From NCBI GenBank assembly GCA_019843655.1, contig JACDQD010000005.1:1515575-1579574 (forward strand): 64,000 nt of DNA, written 5' to 3'. Both the position numbers and the translations under genes were made by a program. Positions 48,601-57,985 of the stretch are shown here, piece by piece. The notes beneath the pieces were generated by a model, which was not told where the DNA came from, searched no databases, and saw only the letters and a program-made list of their open reading frames with translations. The DNA comes from Lethocerus indicus (Eukaryota > Arthropoda > Insecta > Hemiptera > Belostomatidae). How positions within the stretch are numbered: the first letter of the stretch is position 1; each line of letters begins with the position of its first letter.

Positions 48601-51600
48601 AATCCTACCGGAAGCCAGTCACGGATTTATTGTTTGAACACAGTTTATATCTATTGTCCAATCTAAGCATTGTTTTTGATGTGTGGATCGTTCTGAATAT
48701 GAGTCGGTCGGTTTTGAAGATGCAGCAAGGAGTTTTGTATAGGTGAAATAGGCACAGACAGTTTCCAGTAGTGACCTTGGCACCCCCACGTGCTTTCTGA
48801 CCCACAGTCGCACGCCAAAACCTTAACAACCCGCATTCTGTTCTCCCCCAAGCGAAATTACCTTAACAGCCGTACCGAAATTATTATTCGGTTTCCCTTT
48901 GAACGTCTAACAGATAAAGGAAATCCGCCGACAGAACAAAAGCCACGTCCGAGACGTTTCAACCTTCCGATTTCCTTCCCAGCCGTTTTTCTCTATTTCC
49001 ACTCCTCGCTTACAATATTCATCAGCTTTGAGTACACTCGTGACTGCTCTTAATTGGAAAAATGCACAATCGAGGGCGCTAAATGGCTCCGGTTAAAATC
49101 GATAGAAATACAGTCCTAGGATTGGGGTCTCGAACGATCATATAAATTCGAAAGTTGCTCCGAAATGGTTGGCTCATGCGGGCCCAATTTGTTAGACAAG
49201 TCGATAATTGAATATCTAATTGAATAGAAAAACCTAAAAAAACAGCGTTCAATTAATGTTATCTATGATGTAGTGTCGGCGCTAACGCATAGAAGGTAGA
49301 TACTATATCTTTCGAATCCGAAGCCGGACGCGTTTCTCGCCCACGTCATTAGCATTCCGACAGTAACATAGCAGGGTATCAGTAACGGAGTACAAACTCA
49401 CTGGCTTTCCCCCTTTTTCTAAAATATAATTTTTCTATTTTCCGGCTACATTTAGATCACGTGGACGGGACTCTATGATCTGTACTTAGAGTGTAACGGT
49501 TATTTTCCTTAATATTTTCAACTGTAAAGTCTAGATTTTGTCCATGTTTGTTGCAGTAAGTATACGTCCAGTACACGATTTCAGTAATGATTTATTGTTT
49601 TAAACCTAATTCTGATCGTCTTTTTCACTTTACGCGTTGATTCCGACTCATTTTTACCTTATCAGCCGTTGGTGTAAAATGTGTGGGTAAAAATATATAC
49701 AACAGATTCTATTAATAATACCGGTAATTGGTTTCACCCAACCCCCCACGCCAAAAAGAACAATGAAAAGCCAATAAAAACAAAATTGGAGCATAACGCG
49801 TTTTTAAGACTCCAAGATCGATATAGTACGTCGCCGGTGCATGTCGAAAGTCAGCCTTTATAAGGCAGAAAAAGTTACATAAGCCATTTCGAAATAGGGA
49901 CGAGGGTAACTTTCGGACCGATATCCGGCGAACTGATTTTACCCTCGAGGATTGTGTTTCCCTTTCGGAAATATATCAATTACTTTATCCAGAGAGAAAC
50001 GATATCGACTTTAATTTTAGATACTTTAAAAAGATGCAGACGCAAGTAAATTATCCAATCATAATAATAAGGATGAATGACCGGTATACTACTTCTGATG
50101 TACCGCAGATTTTGCTCTTTTGCTAGACCGGTTTCGGCCGCTCGCCCCATCATCTTCAGTAGCGGTGTTGTTAGTCACTATCACCAGTAATAGTAATAGT
50201 GCGGTACTCTGTCACAGTACAAGCGACAGTGAGGATGCCCCCTGAAAAACATCCAAAGTGCCGACAGTGACTAACACCGCTACTGAAGATGGCGAGCAGC
50301 CGAAACCGGTCTAGCAGAAGACACAGAAGAAACACAAAAAATACACGGTATTCCAACCCCTGACAGACCACAAAGCAGGTATATTAATTACGTACGGAAT
50401 TTAAGGGTCGAACTTCCGTTTTGGTGGCCCGAAATTTTTATTTTTTGAAACGCGCTTACTTCGTTGATTAAAAATAACAGCTGTAAGATAAGACAGATAG
50501 CGGGCACACGGCTTAGCCCGGATGTGGTGACAACGTTACCCCTCGTCTCTATTACTTCTTGTTCGATTATTATTATCGTGTTATATACAGGGAATTTCGA
50601 TGTTCCAAGAGATCGAAGAGTCGAGGATAAAGTCGTCCAGGAAGCTTAGAAGCATCGACAGTCGGTCGGTTTCTGTGTTTACTCTCGGTCGGAAACGGGT
50701 AAAGGTTTCGGTTTTTGCCTCTCGATTTTTGGCAAATTTTGGCACTGTTACAACGGGAAAGCGAAACAATGGGCCCAGCAGTGTGCTACCGATCGTGGCG
50801 AGAAACCGAAACCCGTCTGGCCAATGAGTTCCAAACGCCGGTTTCAATTTGCCTAGTTTTATTTCAGCTGTTGTCTAGATAAATTAAACAGGAGATTAAA
50901 CGCGTAGAATTTTCACACTAGTGGAACTTACTGGATTTTCTTTTCTTTACTTGCATTGGAAACTTCACTACGTATATAGTATAAAACCGGGTATAAGTTA
51001 TCTGACAAGAGGATAAGAATTGTTCTAGAAACATATCGGAACTAAGACTTCAGCCGATTCGAACGAAAGGAAAACTTCGGCAATCTAATTACAGATAGGA
51101 AAACTTCAAATTATGTTCGGTCCATCCGATTTGAACTCCGCAGCCAACTTTATATTCGAATACCAAGTGGGCAAGTTGATAGCAATCTCCAGAAGATAAG
51201 GCGGCCGCGGCACACTTTAAGCTTCTGTTCCCCCACAATAATGATAACAATGAAATAACTACGATGAATTCAAAAGATATTTATGGAAATGGGCGTTATT
51301 TTCCGAAACTGTCCGAGAGTTTGTGTTGGAAAATGCGTTTTCCACGTACGTCAGTTCCGTGTGGATACACTTGTGGCATACTGAATATTGACGACTACAG
51401 GAATACCGTACGGTCTGTTGTGTTTCCGTCTCCTCTCGCCGGTTTGGTCTTTGCTAGACCGGTTTCACTAGCGGTGTTAGTCACTTTTGACGCTTTGGAT
51501 GTTTTTCAGGGGGAATCCTCATTGCCCACTGTCACTTGTACTGTGCTGTACACTAGCCGAAACCGGTCTAGCAAAAGATCAAACCGGCGAGAGGAGACAG

Positions 51601-52722
51601 AAACACAACAAAACCTACGGTATTCCAACCCCTCGCAGACCAGGTACGTTAAACTGACTATAGGAATAATGTTCAAATGCTCGACGTCCTTTAAGAAAGC
51701 AGAAGAATAGCTGCGCTAAATTTTGCTTCTAAATATTGTTGTTGACGATCCTTACGAGGTGCAACAAATTGTTTCTGCGAATAACGACTAAATAAGACCA
51801 ACTTTTGACTTTCCGTACGACGTTTTAACAACTCTATCCGAACTATTTTTTCAGCTAAACGTCGAAACTGACGAAACAACAGTAGAAATAATCGATGAGT
51901 GCACACTGTAAACGAGACTTTCGGGTGGAAATTTCGCTAATGTCACTGCCGGTTTTCATTGTTTCGGGTTACTTTGCGTGCTGGTTTCGGGTAATACTAT
52001 GAATCGAAATACGGAGTCGACAGAGCAGGCAGTCGCCCCAACGTAATTACAGCACGTGTTCGGTACCGGGCGGTTCGAATTCGATTCTAATTATTCGTAA
52101 CGCTCCGAAGAAATCGGATAAAAAGTTGGAGGATAACGCTGTTGGACAACCGTTCTGTGGGGAAGTTCGGGGGGTTGTTCGGACACGTGTCTTACTGCCG
52201 GAGTTCGGCCGAGGAGAATTTGTATCCTGGCCGTATTCTTGGTCGTAAAAAATTCACAAAATTTAAAATTACGAGTTCTGAGAGAATGTCCGGAAGCCGC
52301 GGTTCGCGATACGAGGGTCGCGCGACCCCTCTTTAGCAAGGGGCGGCCAAAACATCGTGAAAATTACAGTTACGGACATAATAATGATTTTACGGTCCAC
52401 CGTCGTTAATGTAGAGAACGACAGCTGTCCCTTCCGGGAGGATCACAGTACAACACGTGTAGTAATGGCGGGAAGTCGGACTCGAGGCCGTACTTATATT
52501 TATTGTATTATGGTTGTACTCACCCAGTTCGGCGTAGCAGAGGGCCCCGATCATCGAGAAGAACCCCGAGAGTATCCAGACTATCGTGGCCAGCCCTATG
52601 GAGCCGGAATTCTGGAGGACTCCCTTGGGCGAGACGAAGATGCCGGCGCCGATGATGACACCGACGATGATGGCGACGCCGTCCACCAGGCCCAGCTCCT
52701 TCTTCAGCTCGACGCGAGCCAT
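30649..52722 (-). CDS. SLC7-family light-chain amino-acid transporter (LAT/y+LAT type), complete
   Basis: Nine coding exons in minus order: 52722-52524, 38453-38235, 34236-34011, 33903-33859, 32658-32535, 32444-32244, 31815-31666, 31582-31405, 30713-30649. All junctions are GT-AG and in phase, giving 468 aa. The protein is a 12-TM APC-superfamily carrier. TM1 has the unwound [13 protein letters not shown] turn (about residues 22-34); [20 protein letters not shown] (60-79) is a family hallmark; Cys124 in [10 protein letters not shown] is where HATs form a disulphide with the CD98/SLC3A2 heavy chain; TM6 contains [19 protein letters not shown]; then [20 protein letters not shown]. It is probably a plasma-membrane exchanger of neutral or cationic amino acids; the exact substrate class cannot be read from sequence. 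Relatives in flies include CG1607, CG9413, JhI-21 and minidiscs. Intron 1 is 14 kb and repeat-rich. A duplicated last exon lies at 31.0 kb. Confidence 0.93.
30685..31340 (-). repeat. Tandem duplication that includes the SLC7 terminal exon
   Basis: Two diverged units of about 325 bp: 30,685-31,018 and 31,019-31,340. Shared landmarks include GAATCAATTAAAATT, AATATAACAAGTTATTG, TTAATTATTTTTTATTGCAG, AACAAGACAATGGAGTAATC, AAATTATCATATGTTGGACA and CTAATATTTCTATGATAAAT. The first unit begins within the functional last exon; the second starts in a degenerate copy of it. Confidence 0.85.
31006..31040 (-). pseudogene. Duplicate terminal exon of the SLC7 gene (possible alternative last exon)
   Basis: The second duplication unit retains the acceptor (TTGTTTCAG against CTGTTTCAG of the functional exon). 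When joined to exon 8 in the same phase it reads [11 protein letters not shown] followed by a stop at 31008-31006; the functional exon begins [10 protein letters not shown] and continues to 21 residues. It lies 5' of the functional exon, so the spliceosome meets it first. It may be a relic or a usable alternative that swaps the cytosolic C-tail for a shorter one; the exons are homologous and in frame, but expression is unknown. Confidence 0.6.
31963..32185 (-). mobile_element. Foldback MITE, family A copy 8 (SLC7 intron 6)
   Basis: One main arm: AAGTACAAGTGACAGTGACA, CCGCTACTGAAGATGGAGAG, GGTCTAGCAAAAGACC, then CCTTCGCAGACCACAAAACAG|GTATTC. Outside it are perfect inverted 17-bp sequences, AAAGAAAGGTTATAACC at the left and GGTTATAACCTTTCTTT at the right, which may mark the true ends of this copy or a pre-existing palindromic target. 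Confidence 0.7.
32699..33840. repeat. Satellite-like ~171-bp tandem array in SLC7 intron 4
   Basis: Seven units starting at about 32699, 32872, 33042, 33213, 33385, 33557 and 33718 (the last truncated). Each begins ATGAACATCAG and contains GCTAAAAAATTAATGAAAAC, CCTATTAATAATTTT, AGAATAATTATTATTT and TAATCCGTAATATTCTTGAA. Period 170-173 bp, close to nucleosome spacing. It lies wholly between exons 4 and 5 and is AT-rich and non-coding. Confidence 0.92.
34360..34860. repeat. Palindromic ~163-bp tandem repeat in SLC7 intron 2
   Basis: Three units with landmarks at about 34441, 34604 and 34765 (AATAATACAGTTTACTTT then TCATATAAATAAGT). Each unit is itself a near-palindrome: the arm is followed by its reverse complement (ATACTTATTTATATGATAAA then ATGAACTGTATTAT). 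Very AT-rich and likely to form hairpins or cruciforms. Confidence 0.8.
34861..37137. other. SLC7 intron 2, no further exon seen
   Basis: AT-rich intronic sequence. A small GC-richer island at 35,290-35,460 and scattered short frames at 36.2-36.8 kb were examined; none has motifs or convincing splice context. Confidence 0.45.
37138..37665. mobile_element. Foldback MITE, family A copy 9 (near-complete, SLC7 intron 2)
   Basis: Left arm 37,138-37,310 (GTTCGTCGTGTTTCTGTCTC, GGTCTTTTGCTAGACCGG, CCATCTTCAGTAGCGG, CACTTTGGATGTTTTTCAGG) and inverted right arm 37,525-37,655 ending CAGACCACAAAGCAG|GTATGTTAAA. The loop contains an AT microsatellite (37,326-37,345). It gives the clearest view of one terminus. 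Confidence 0.8.
38454..39655. other. SLC7 intron 1, 3' part
   Basis: A 133-codon frame at 39008-39409 and overlapping minus frames were examined. The block [20 protein letters not shown] looks protein-like, but no family, start or splice context was recognised, so no gene is claimed. Confidence 0.35.
39656..39785 (-). mobile_element. Foldback MITE, family A copy 10 (single arm)
   Basis: ACAGTACAAGTGGAGTAAGT, ACACCGCTACTGAAGATGGC, GAACGGCCCAAACCGGTATA. The outer part of the arm and the end are missing. Confidence 0.6.
40440..40855 (-). mobile_element. Jockey-like 3' fragment (family D, copy 4, SLC7 intron 1)
   Basis: The longest clean frame of the family on the minus strand (118 codons, 40,849-40,493): [73 protein letters not shown]. 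This is the C-terminal end of a Jockey-clade reverse transcriptase followed by its 3' tail. 5'-truncated. Confidence 0.82.
40856..43135. other. SLC7 intron 1, unassigned
   Basis: A decayed family A-like stretch is visible near 41,400-41,450 (ACCGGTCTATTATAAGACCG). Homopolymers of C (about 41,740-41,751) and G (about 42,057-42,068) are assembly-risk sites. No gene seen. Confidence 0.4.
43136..43640 (+). mobile_element. Jockey-like 3' fragment (family D, copy 5, SLC7 intron 1)
   Basis: Plus-strand blocks, some frameshifted: [56 protein letters not shown], and a terminal [10 protein letters not shown] before the stop, then the shared tail TTGTTCTTGTGTCAAAAGTG. It is inverted relative to copy 4, 2.7 kb away. 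Confidence 0.82.
43645..43880. mobile_element. Foldback MITE, family A copy 11
   Basis: A short left arm (TCTCGCCGGTTTCGTCTTTC, CTTCAGTAGCGGTG) and right arm (CCGCTACTGAAGACGGCGAG, CGGCCGAAACCGGTC, ATTCCCCGGCAGACTGCCGA, ACAG|GTATTCC). It is directly adjacent to the tail of Jockey copy 5, suggesting nested insertion. Confidence 0.7.
44370..44495 (-). mobile_element. Foldback MITE, family A copy 12 (single arm)
   Basis: CAAGTGGCACAGTGAGAGTG, AAAAACATCCAAAGTGCCAA, CACCGCTACTGAAGATGGCG, AGCCGAAACCGGTCTAGCGA; then homology stops. Confidence 0.65.
44934..44985 (+). mobile_element. hAT-like transposon terminus
   Basis: CAGGGGTGGCCGACCTTTAG followed by GCCGATGAGCCAAAT resembles the CAGGGGTGGCCAAC-type termini of hAT elements. 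The opposite end and target duplication were not located. Confidence 0.4.
44986..50105. other. SLC7 intron 1, central part
   Basis: No gene seen in about 5 kb. A hairpin motif of the 3.4/55.4-kb family lies at about 45,990-46,045 with related flank to 46,220, and CCGTCTTCAGTAGCGGGGTC at about 46,428-46,447 is a family A scrap. Short frames of 60-90 codons throughout are scattered on both strands without motifs. Confidence 0.4.
50106..50390. mobile_element. Foldback MITE, family A copy 13
   Basis: Left arm scrap GCTCTTTTGCTAGACCGGTT, CCCCATCATCTTCAGTAGCG; right arm CCTGAAAAACATCCAAAGTG, CACCGCTACTGAAGATGGCG, CGAAACCGGTCTAGCAGAAG, CCTGACAGACCACAAAGCAG|GTATATTAA. Confidence 0.72.
50391..51400. 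other. SLC7 intron 1, no feature seen
   Basis: Overlapping frames on both strands near 50,580-50,850 lack motifs and splice context. Nothing else noted. Confidence 0.4.
51401..51660. mobile_element. Foldback MITE, family A copy 14
   Basis: Left arm GTTGTGTTTCCGTCTCCTCT, CGCCGGTTTGGTCTTTGCTA, CTTTGGATGTTTTTCAGGGG; right arm starts directly at CCGAAACCGGTCTAGCAAAA and ends CCTCGCAGACCAG|GTACGTTAAA. The inner halves of both arms are partly deleted. Confidence 0.72.
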
Positions 52723-52756
52723 TCCGCGGCGGTCAGTTGGTCTTCGGTCGAGAGTT

Positions 52757-52792
52757 CATCAAGAGATAGAGAGAGAGAGAGAGACAGAGAGA
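52757..52792. repeat. GA microsatellite in the SLC7 5' UTR region
   Basis: AGAGAGAGAGAGAGACAGAGAG about 35-70 nt upstream (minus orientation) of the SLC7 start codon at 52722. GA tracts near starts can bind GAGA-type factors, but this may be simple slippage. Confidence 0.6.
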
Positions 52793-53154
52793 TGGCCCTC
52801 CGGCGACTGGCGACCGTGTACTGTGGTAACTGGCGGCCGGCGACTCCAGGTATACCCCTCCCCTCGTAGCCCTATCCCCTCCAGTTCTATTGCTCTTTCC
52901 TGTCTACCCCCCACCATACCACAGACCGGCCGCCTTCCAACCTCGGCTCCTGCTTCCTCCCTAACAGTTATACAGGACTTCCCGTATCCAAAAAAAAATC
53001 TACCCGCGCCCCACTCCTTATTTTCCAACCGAGTTCTACCTCGACTTTACCATACTGACATTAGTACAAAAGTAGTCTTAGTCTCATTAATCAAGTATAT
53101 AAATGTAGTAATGCGCGTGAAAAATCATCGTTTCTATATCGTTTAATAGAACTA

Positions 53155-53465
53155 AGAAATCCAACATCGCTGGCATTCGGAAATTCCGGTCAAAAGCCCT
53201 TCGAACCATCCTTAATGCAACCGGATACGTTTCTAATTGAAGTCGCGAAATCCCGTCTCCTCAAGTTCCATTCCCGCCCCTTACGTTCACTTTCCTCTAT
53301 CGCCCATCCGTTATCCCCCGCCCCCGCCACGACCGCTTGGAAACACCGTTGGCCACCGGAAATCATCTTAGACTCTGGCCGAAACTGGCTAATTTGTGTC
53401 GAAAAGTGCCATTATTCGGTGGTTTCTTTTATCAAGCGAAACGTGGGAAAAATATAGAAAGGTTA
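53155..53465 (+). mobile_element. Jockey-like 3' fragment (family D, copy 6, most diverged)
   Basis: Plus-strand matches: CAAAAGCCCTTCGAACCATC, TTAATGCAACCGGATACGTT, TCTAATTGAAGTCGCGAAAT, CTCAAGTTCCATTCCCGCCC and the tail GTGTCGAAAAGTGCC. Internally deleted. It lies about 0.45 kb upstream of the SLC7 start codon. Confidence 0.7.
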
Positions 53466-53509
53466 TACTTATAACTTGTGAATGCCGATTGTATAAAAAC
53501 AAAAATTGT

Positions 53510-53726
53510 ATAAGGGGTACCCAAAAGTAATCGACATTTTGACTTTGGAATTCATTTTATTTTGCTAAAAAAGAAACTTTAATTATTAAGCAACTATATA
53601 TTCACCGATATTATCGACAACTCTCTGCCACTTTTCCGGCAAATTTTCGATTCCCCCCTCTTGAAGAACTCCTCAAGACCAAAATACATCTTATCAAATT
53701 GTTGATTACTTTTGGGTACACCTAAT
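53510..53726 (+). mobile_element. Mariner-derived MITE, family C copy 5 (best preserved)
   Basis: Both ends and the whole interior are present: AAGGGGTACCCAAAAGTAAT, TTTGACTTTGGAATTCATTT, TATATTCACCGATATTATCG, CACTTTTCCGGCAAATTTTC, and at the right, inverted, AGGTGTACCCAAAAGTAATC. Reverse complement encodes NLPEKWQRVVDNIGEYIV, the mariner transposase C-terminus. Confidence 0.78.
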
Positions 53727-54920
53727 ATATTACGATTTATTTGACGATTCGCTAAAGATTGGCACATACGATCTGATAGTTGAATATCATCTTTTCTTAA
53801 CTAAATAATGGGTTCTCTGTGAGTTTCTAGGAGAGAGAAAAAATCCCTTAATTAAAAACTTTAATTCGTTACGCGCCGGCGTTGAAAAACATCCGCTCTC
53901 ATTGATTACGTCTCATTGAGGGAAAAACGTCCCTCATTGATTTGCTTTCGTTTCCCACTCGCCGTCTACAACAGATTGTAGACAGATTTTTTTCAATATA
54001 GAAAGCATCGCAGGTCTGTCTGAAATATCTGTACACAAAGTCGGTAATTAGGCTGTACAGTTTTTGGACATCTCACTGTTCTGTTAGTAAGCTGTATGCT
54101 GTGTTCAGTGTTATATGGCGATGTTTTCAATGCGTTTTTGATGTAAACGATGTAAACAAAAAAATCGACGGACGAAAGTCTTTCAAGGCGAATTTTGAAA
54201 GTCGCTAATAGACGGGGGAGAAGAGGAAAGAATCTAATAAAGAAGAAAACCTAATAAGGGGTTGATGAGGGGGCGCCTCACGGTGGGCGGGTTGTTGTTG
54301 TTGGGTCTGTCTCGCCTATCCCCTTTCTCCTTACAAACCAACCCCTTTTTCTGTAATGGCTTCCGCTCACCACCAGACAAAACACTTAAAGTAAAGCCGC
54401 ACAAACACCTACAACTTGAGACCGCACTCCTTTCTTTCTGTACTCAATTCGACAGATGTCGAAAACTGAAGAATCAATAAAGAAATTGGTACAGAACAAC
54501 GGATATGTATTCACTCATTGTGAAAGAAAAAATAAACAGTAAACTACAGTCCGATAAGTCTAAACTTTTATTTTAAATCATCACTAACCAGCTTCCGGTG
54601 TGATCGCTCGTGTTTCTAACTCTATTATAGAAATGAAGATATTTGTGCTTTAGTGACTAGTACGATGACAGTTTTCACTTACGTATTCCGGGGTCGTACC
54701 GCTCTAGGGTCGGTTGGCCGCTCGACGGCAGAGGAATGCGGAATGTCGTTTTGGGCGAGCGCAGCAAATGGCGTCTGTTATCTCGCGGCGCGTACACGAC
54801 GACGTCCAGCTGGTCCGTCCCGGCTGTTGTAGGAGAACCTCGTGAAAGGAAAGGAGGAAACGGGAAGAGAGATGGTCTCAAAAAAGAATAGTAGTAGGTA
54901 GTGTGGGAGTATCATCCTCG
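53727..54920. other. Intergenic DNA upstream of the SLC7 gene
   Basis: No gene recognised. The stretch around 53,900-53,960 repeats CTCATTGA phrases in direct and inverted form. Frames near 54.26-54.48 kb and 54.67-54.88 kb have no motifs. Confidence 0.4.
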
Positions 54921-54923
54921 ACT

Positions 54924-55169
54924 GGATCCTGGAATAGAAACTTGGTATAGAATCCTGGGATAGAATCCTGGGATAGAATCCTGGGATAGAATCCTGGGAT
55001 AGAATCCTGGGATAGAATCCTGGGATAGAATCCTGGGATAGAATCCTGGGATAGAATCCTGGAATAGAATCCTGCAATAGAATCCGGCATTAGAGTCCTG
55101 CAATAGAATCCTGCATTAGAGTCCTGCAATAGAATCCTGCATTAGAGTCCTGCAATAGAATCCTGGAAT
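54924..55169. repeat. 13-bp minisatellite
   Basis: About nine near-perfect copies of TAGAATCCTGGGA (54,948-55,063) followed by a higher-order 26-bp variant alternating TAGAATCCTGCAT and TAGAGTCCTGCAA. The long minus-strand frames rich in SIPGFYPRILSQ are only a consequence of the period being open in all three frames. A stray copy reappears at about 55,575-55,588. Confidence 0.93.
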
Positions 55170-55364
55170 TTAAGGACATGAATGGCTCAATTTTCATCCG
55201 AAAGTACGACACCTAAATGGCAACTTGGACTGCGCTAAAGAGGAAGTCTGGAATAACGCGACGGGGAACTGAAGATGAAGCCGGAAGTGACGACTGAACT
55301 GTCTTTGTGTCGCTTTGTTCAGAACGCTCAGACAATTCGCAGGAAGTGTTTTTTTTACCCGACG

Positions 55365-55665
55365 ATCCACTGGTTCCATGAGTCGGACCCTGACGATGGA
55401 ACCGGCAAGAGTTCCGGAACGTCGGAACGGGAAAAACACCGGAGAGGGAACAGCAGGGGTTCACCACTGCTAACCAAAGTTCTTCCCGCAGTATTACGCA
55501 ATCTTTTTTGTGCAAAACGGTGCACTATTTTTTAAAGCCATCTTGATATCGCGTGTACTCTTATTGAATATATAATAGAATCCTGGAATAGCGGGCGATC
55601 AACCCCTGCCAGCCGAGGTCATCCCCACAGTACTATCCTACCTAGCGATATTTTTGAAATTATTT
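55365..55665 (+). repeat. Hairpin-motif interspersed repeat (also at 3.4 and 46.0 kb)
   Basis: CCTGACGATGGAACCGGCAA with GAGTTCCGGAACGTCGG makes a GGAAC/GTTCC hairpin. Downstream TTCTTCCCGCAGTATTACGC, then TTTTAAAGCCATCTTGATAT, matches 46,150-46,215. A second CCAGCCGAGGT block follows at 55,608. The element class was not identified; it resembles 3' ends of retroelements. Confidence 0.5.
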
Positions 55666-56239
55666 AAATGCAATATATTTAAAAATTTATTGTCGTTTAG
55701 CCAGTTATTGGCCGTGTTGACGAGGGATCAATTTCCGCGGCTTCTATATATAAAGGCTTGTGGTCATGCCCGAGTTCCTGTTATCACAGCTAATGGGACG
55801 GAACTTCTTGTGTGTGTGTGTGTGTTTCGGAAGGGGTTGGACGGAGTGTGGAACAGTGAAAATCGTCTGTCGGGGGATGATTGGAGGGGGATGATTGTTG
55901 TTTCGTGACCTCAGTAAGGCGCCTACGAGGCACCCACTCCCACGGACGGGGGGGTCGATATGCAGTAGTTATACTTGGCGCAAATCTCAATAAACCCGTT
56001 CACTGCAGTGTAGAACCGCATCGGTCTCTAAAATGGTTCCGAAATTATCAGGAATAGAATTTTTTTAAATTATATCCAGTGACAGAACCGCTCCAGCAAT
56101 ACTCCCGCTCCAGTTCTCACTGGATACTGAGGATATCACGCCTCCGGATATTTCCTCTTGAGGCGGCGCTCAGGATATTCGGGATCTTTCCAGCAGCTCT
56201 AACAATTTTACGAAGGATGATAGATAGCAATGATTGAAT

Positions 56240-56620
56240 TTTGTAGGAGTTAGACCATTGATTCCCAAAGTGGTCCAGGTAGACCCCCAGGGGGTCGAGT
56301 TAGATCTAATCTTCACATTTTTAGTCGACTTTCGGGACTATGGTAGAAAAGTATTGGGGGACCGGATGGTAATGCCGTTTCTGATCTTGTCAATATCACT
56401 TTCTTATTTGTCAGCCGATTGTGTACTTCAAAGAATGAAAACGAGGGTGATTACAGAATTGATTAGAAATAAAAACTCGTTGAAGATTTATTAAGTTTGA
56501 ATTTTATGTGAAAGAAACGGCATTACTTTCCGGTCCCCCCAAATAGCAGCGGGGGTCCACCGGAACCGGCAAAATTTTTAAAGTGGTCTATGAGAAAAAA
56601 ATTTTGGGAAGCTAATAGTT
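56240..56620. mobile_element. Possible hAT-type relic
   Basis: Left: TGATTCCCAAAGTGGTCCAG with ACCCCCAGGGGGTCG. Right: GGGGGTCCACCGGAACC and AAAGTGGTCTATGAG followed by TTTTGGGAA. These are the sort of imperfect inverted ends seen on hAT-derived elements (GGTTCCCAAAGTGGTC-type). The interior encodes nothing recognisable. Confidence 0.4.
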
Positions 56621-56714
56621 AGTTTAAATACGGTTGTAAATCAATAATTTGTTCTCGTAACTAATACTTGCTGTATGCCGACAGGGCCATTACTAATATA
56701 CTGATGGGTCGTGT

Positions 56715-56845
56715 GAAGTAAGCGACAGTGTGCAGACGCGGGACGCTACTGAAGGTGGCGAGAGGACCGAACCGGTCTACGGGACAGGAAGAACGGCGAA
56801 ATCTATTGTATTTCAACCCCTCGGCGGACCACCAAAAAGGGGAAA
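56715..56845 (-). mobile_element. Foldback MITE, family A copy 15 (single arm)
   Basis: GACGCTACTGAAGGTGGCGA, CCGAACCGGTCTACGGGACA, TTTCAACCCCTCGGCGGACC, ACCAAAAAGG: an arm whose terminal ACAAAACAGGT has diverged. Confidence 0.6.
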
Positions 56846-57532
56846 AATTTGCGCCTATATACGAGGGTTGAGCCAAAACCAGTTCTGGCTCCTGAATCTG
56901 ATGCAATACGTGCGGTTTCTGTCTGTTTCTAGGAACGGCGTGCTTATCGCTTCCTATTTGTTGGCTTGTATTTTTTTCCCCTCCCGCAAATACAGGAGAT
57001 AAGGGACAACAGAGAGAGGCGCTATGTGTGACACCCCACACGTGCACAGTCACGCCGAACCCTATTCCCCCAACAAATGTTTTAAATACGTATAAACCTG
57101 TGTCCGGGATCGGGTTTCGGAGTGAAAACAAAATCACGATTTTGAGGCCTCCTCAAAAGGCCACCAGAAAGTATTGGGCACAGTGTTATTCTGTGTGAAC
57201 AACTTATACTATTAAACAGTTTGTTATAGTCACTATGAAGCACATTAAATTATGTTGAATGGAATTGGGCACCTTCAAGTTTTTTTATAATGAATCCGGT
57301 TGTTAATGGCCCAACTCCATTCTTGATAAGAAAACGCGTATTATTCGCTTAATAATTGCCACTATTTTAATAGGAACTATAAATTTAACACCCTTATATG
57401 CACTTTAGCGGTATGACTCATTAGTATCCTATACGTAAATTCTTAAATTAATTGAAACGCAAACCCTTAAATATCTCGATTTGAAGATAAATGGACTTTC
57501 AAAGATAAATGGGTCACTTTCAAAATTAACGG

Positions 57533-57534
<2 letters not shown>
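56846..57534. other. Intergenic DNA, no feature seen
   Basis: Mixed composition falling to AT-rich; no open frame with motifs. Confidence 0.4.

Positions 57535-57591
<57 letters not shown>
57535..57591. repeat. AT microsatellite, first
   Basis: About 57 bp of pure TA repeat. It heads a segment (57,535-57,767) that is duplicated after the second microsatellite at 57,989. Confidence 0.9.
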
Positions 57592-57594
<3 letters not shown>

Positions 57595-57767
57595 AGTGAA
57601 AATATTCAAATATTGCCCTTTTTAAAACGACAACGGAAAATTTGAACGACGTAAAATATTTGAATACAATTCGAAACACAGTATTATTATTTTGAACAGG
57701 TCCCAACACCTCGTACTCGTAAGTTGTTGGGCCCAAAATATGTTGAGTTGTTCTTTAGATTAAATAT

Positions 57768-57985
57768 ATTAGCTGTACCCAAAAGTAATCGACAATTTGA
57801 TAAGATGTATTTCGGTCTTCAGGAGTTTTTTTAAGAGGGGAATCGAAAATTTGCCGGAAAAGTGGCGGCGGAGAGTTGTCGATAATATCGGTGAATATAT
57901 AGTAGATTAATAATTAAAGTTTCTTTTTTAGCAAAATAAAATGAATTCCAAAGTCAAAATGTTGATTATTTTTGGGTACCTCTAA

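Noticed and set aside
54778..55129. Minus-strand frames rich in SIPGFYPRILSQ
   Set aside because: These are translations of the 13-bp minisatellite. A 13-bp period shifts frame each unit and happens to be open in three frames.
54924..55169. CRISPR-like array
   Set aside because: Units are contiguous tandem repeats with no unique spacers, in a eukaryotic genome.
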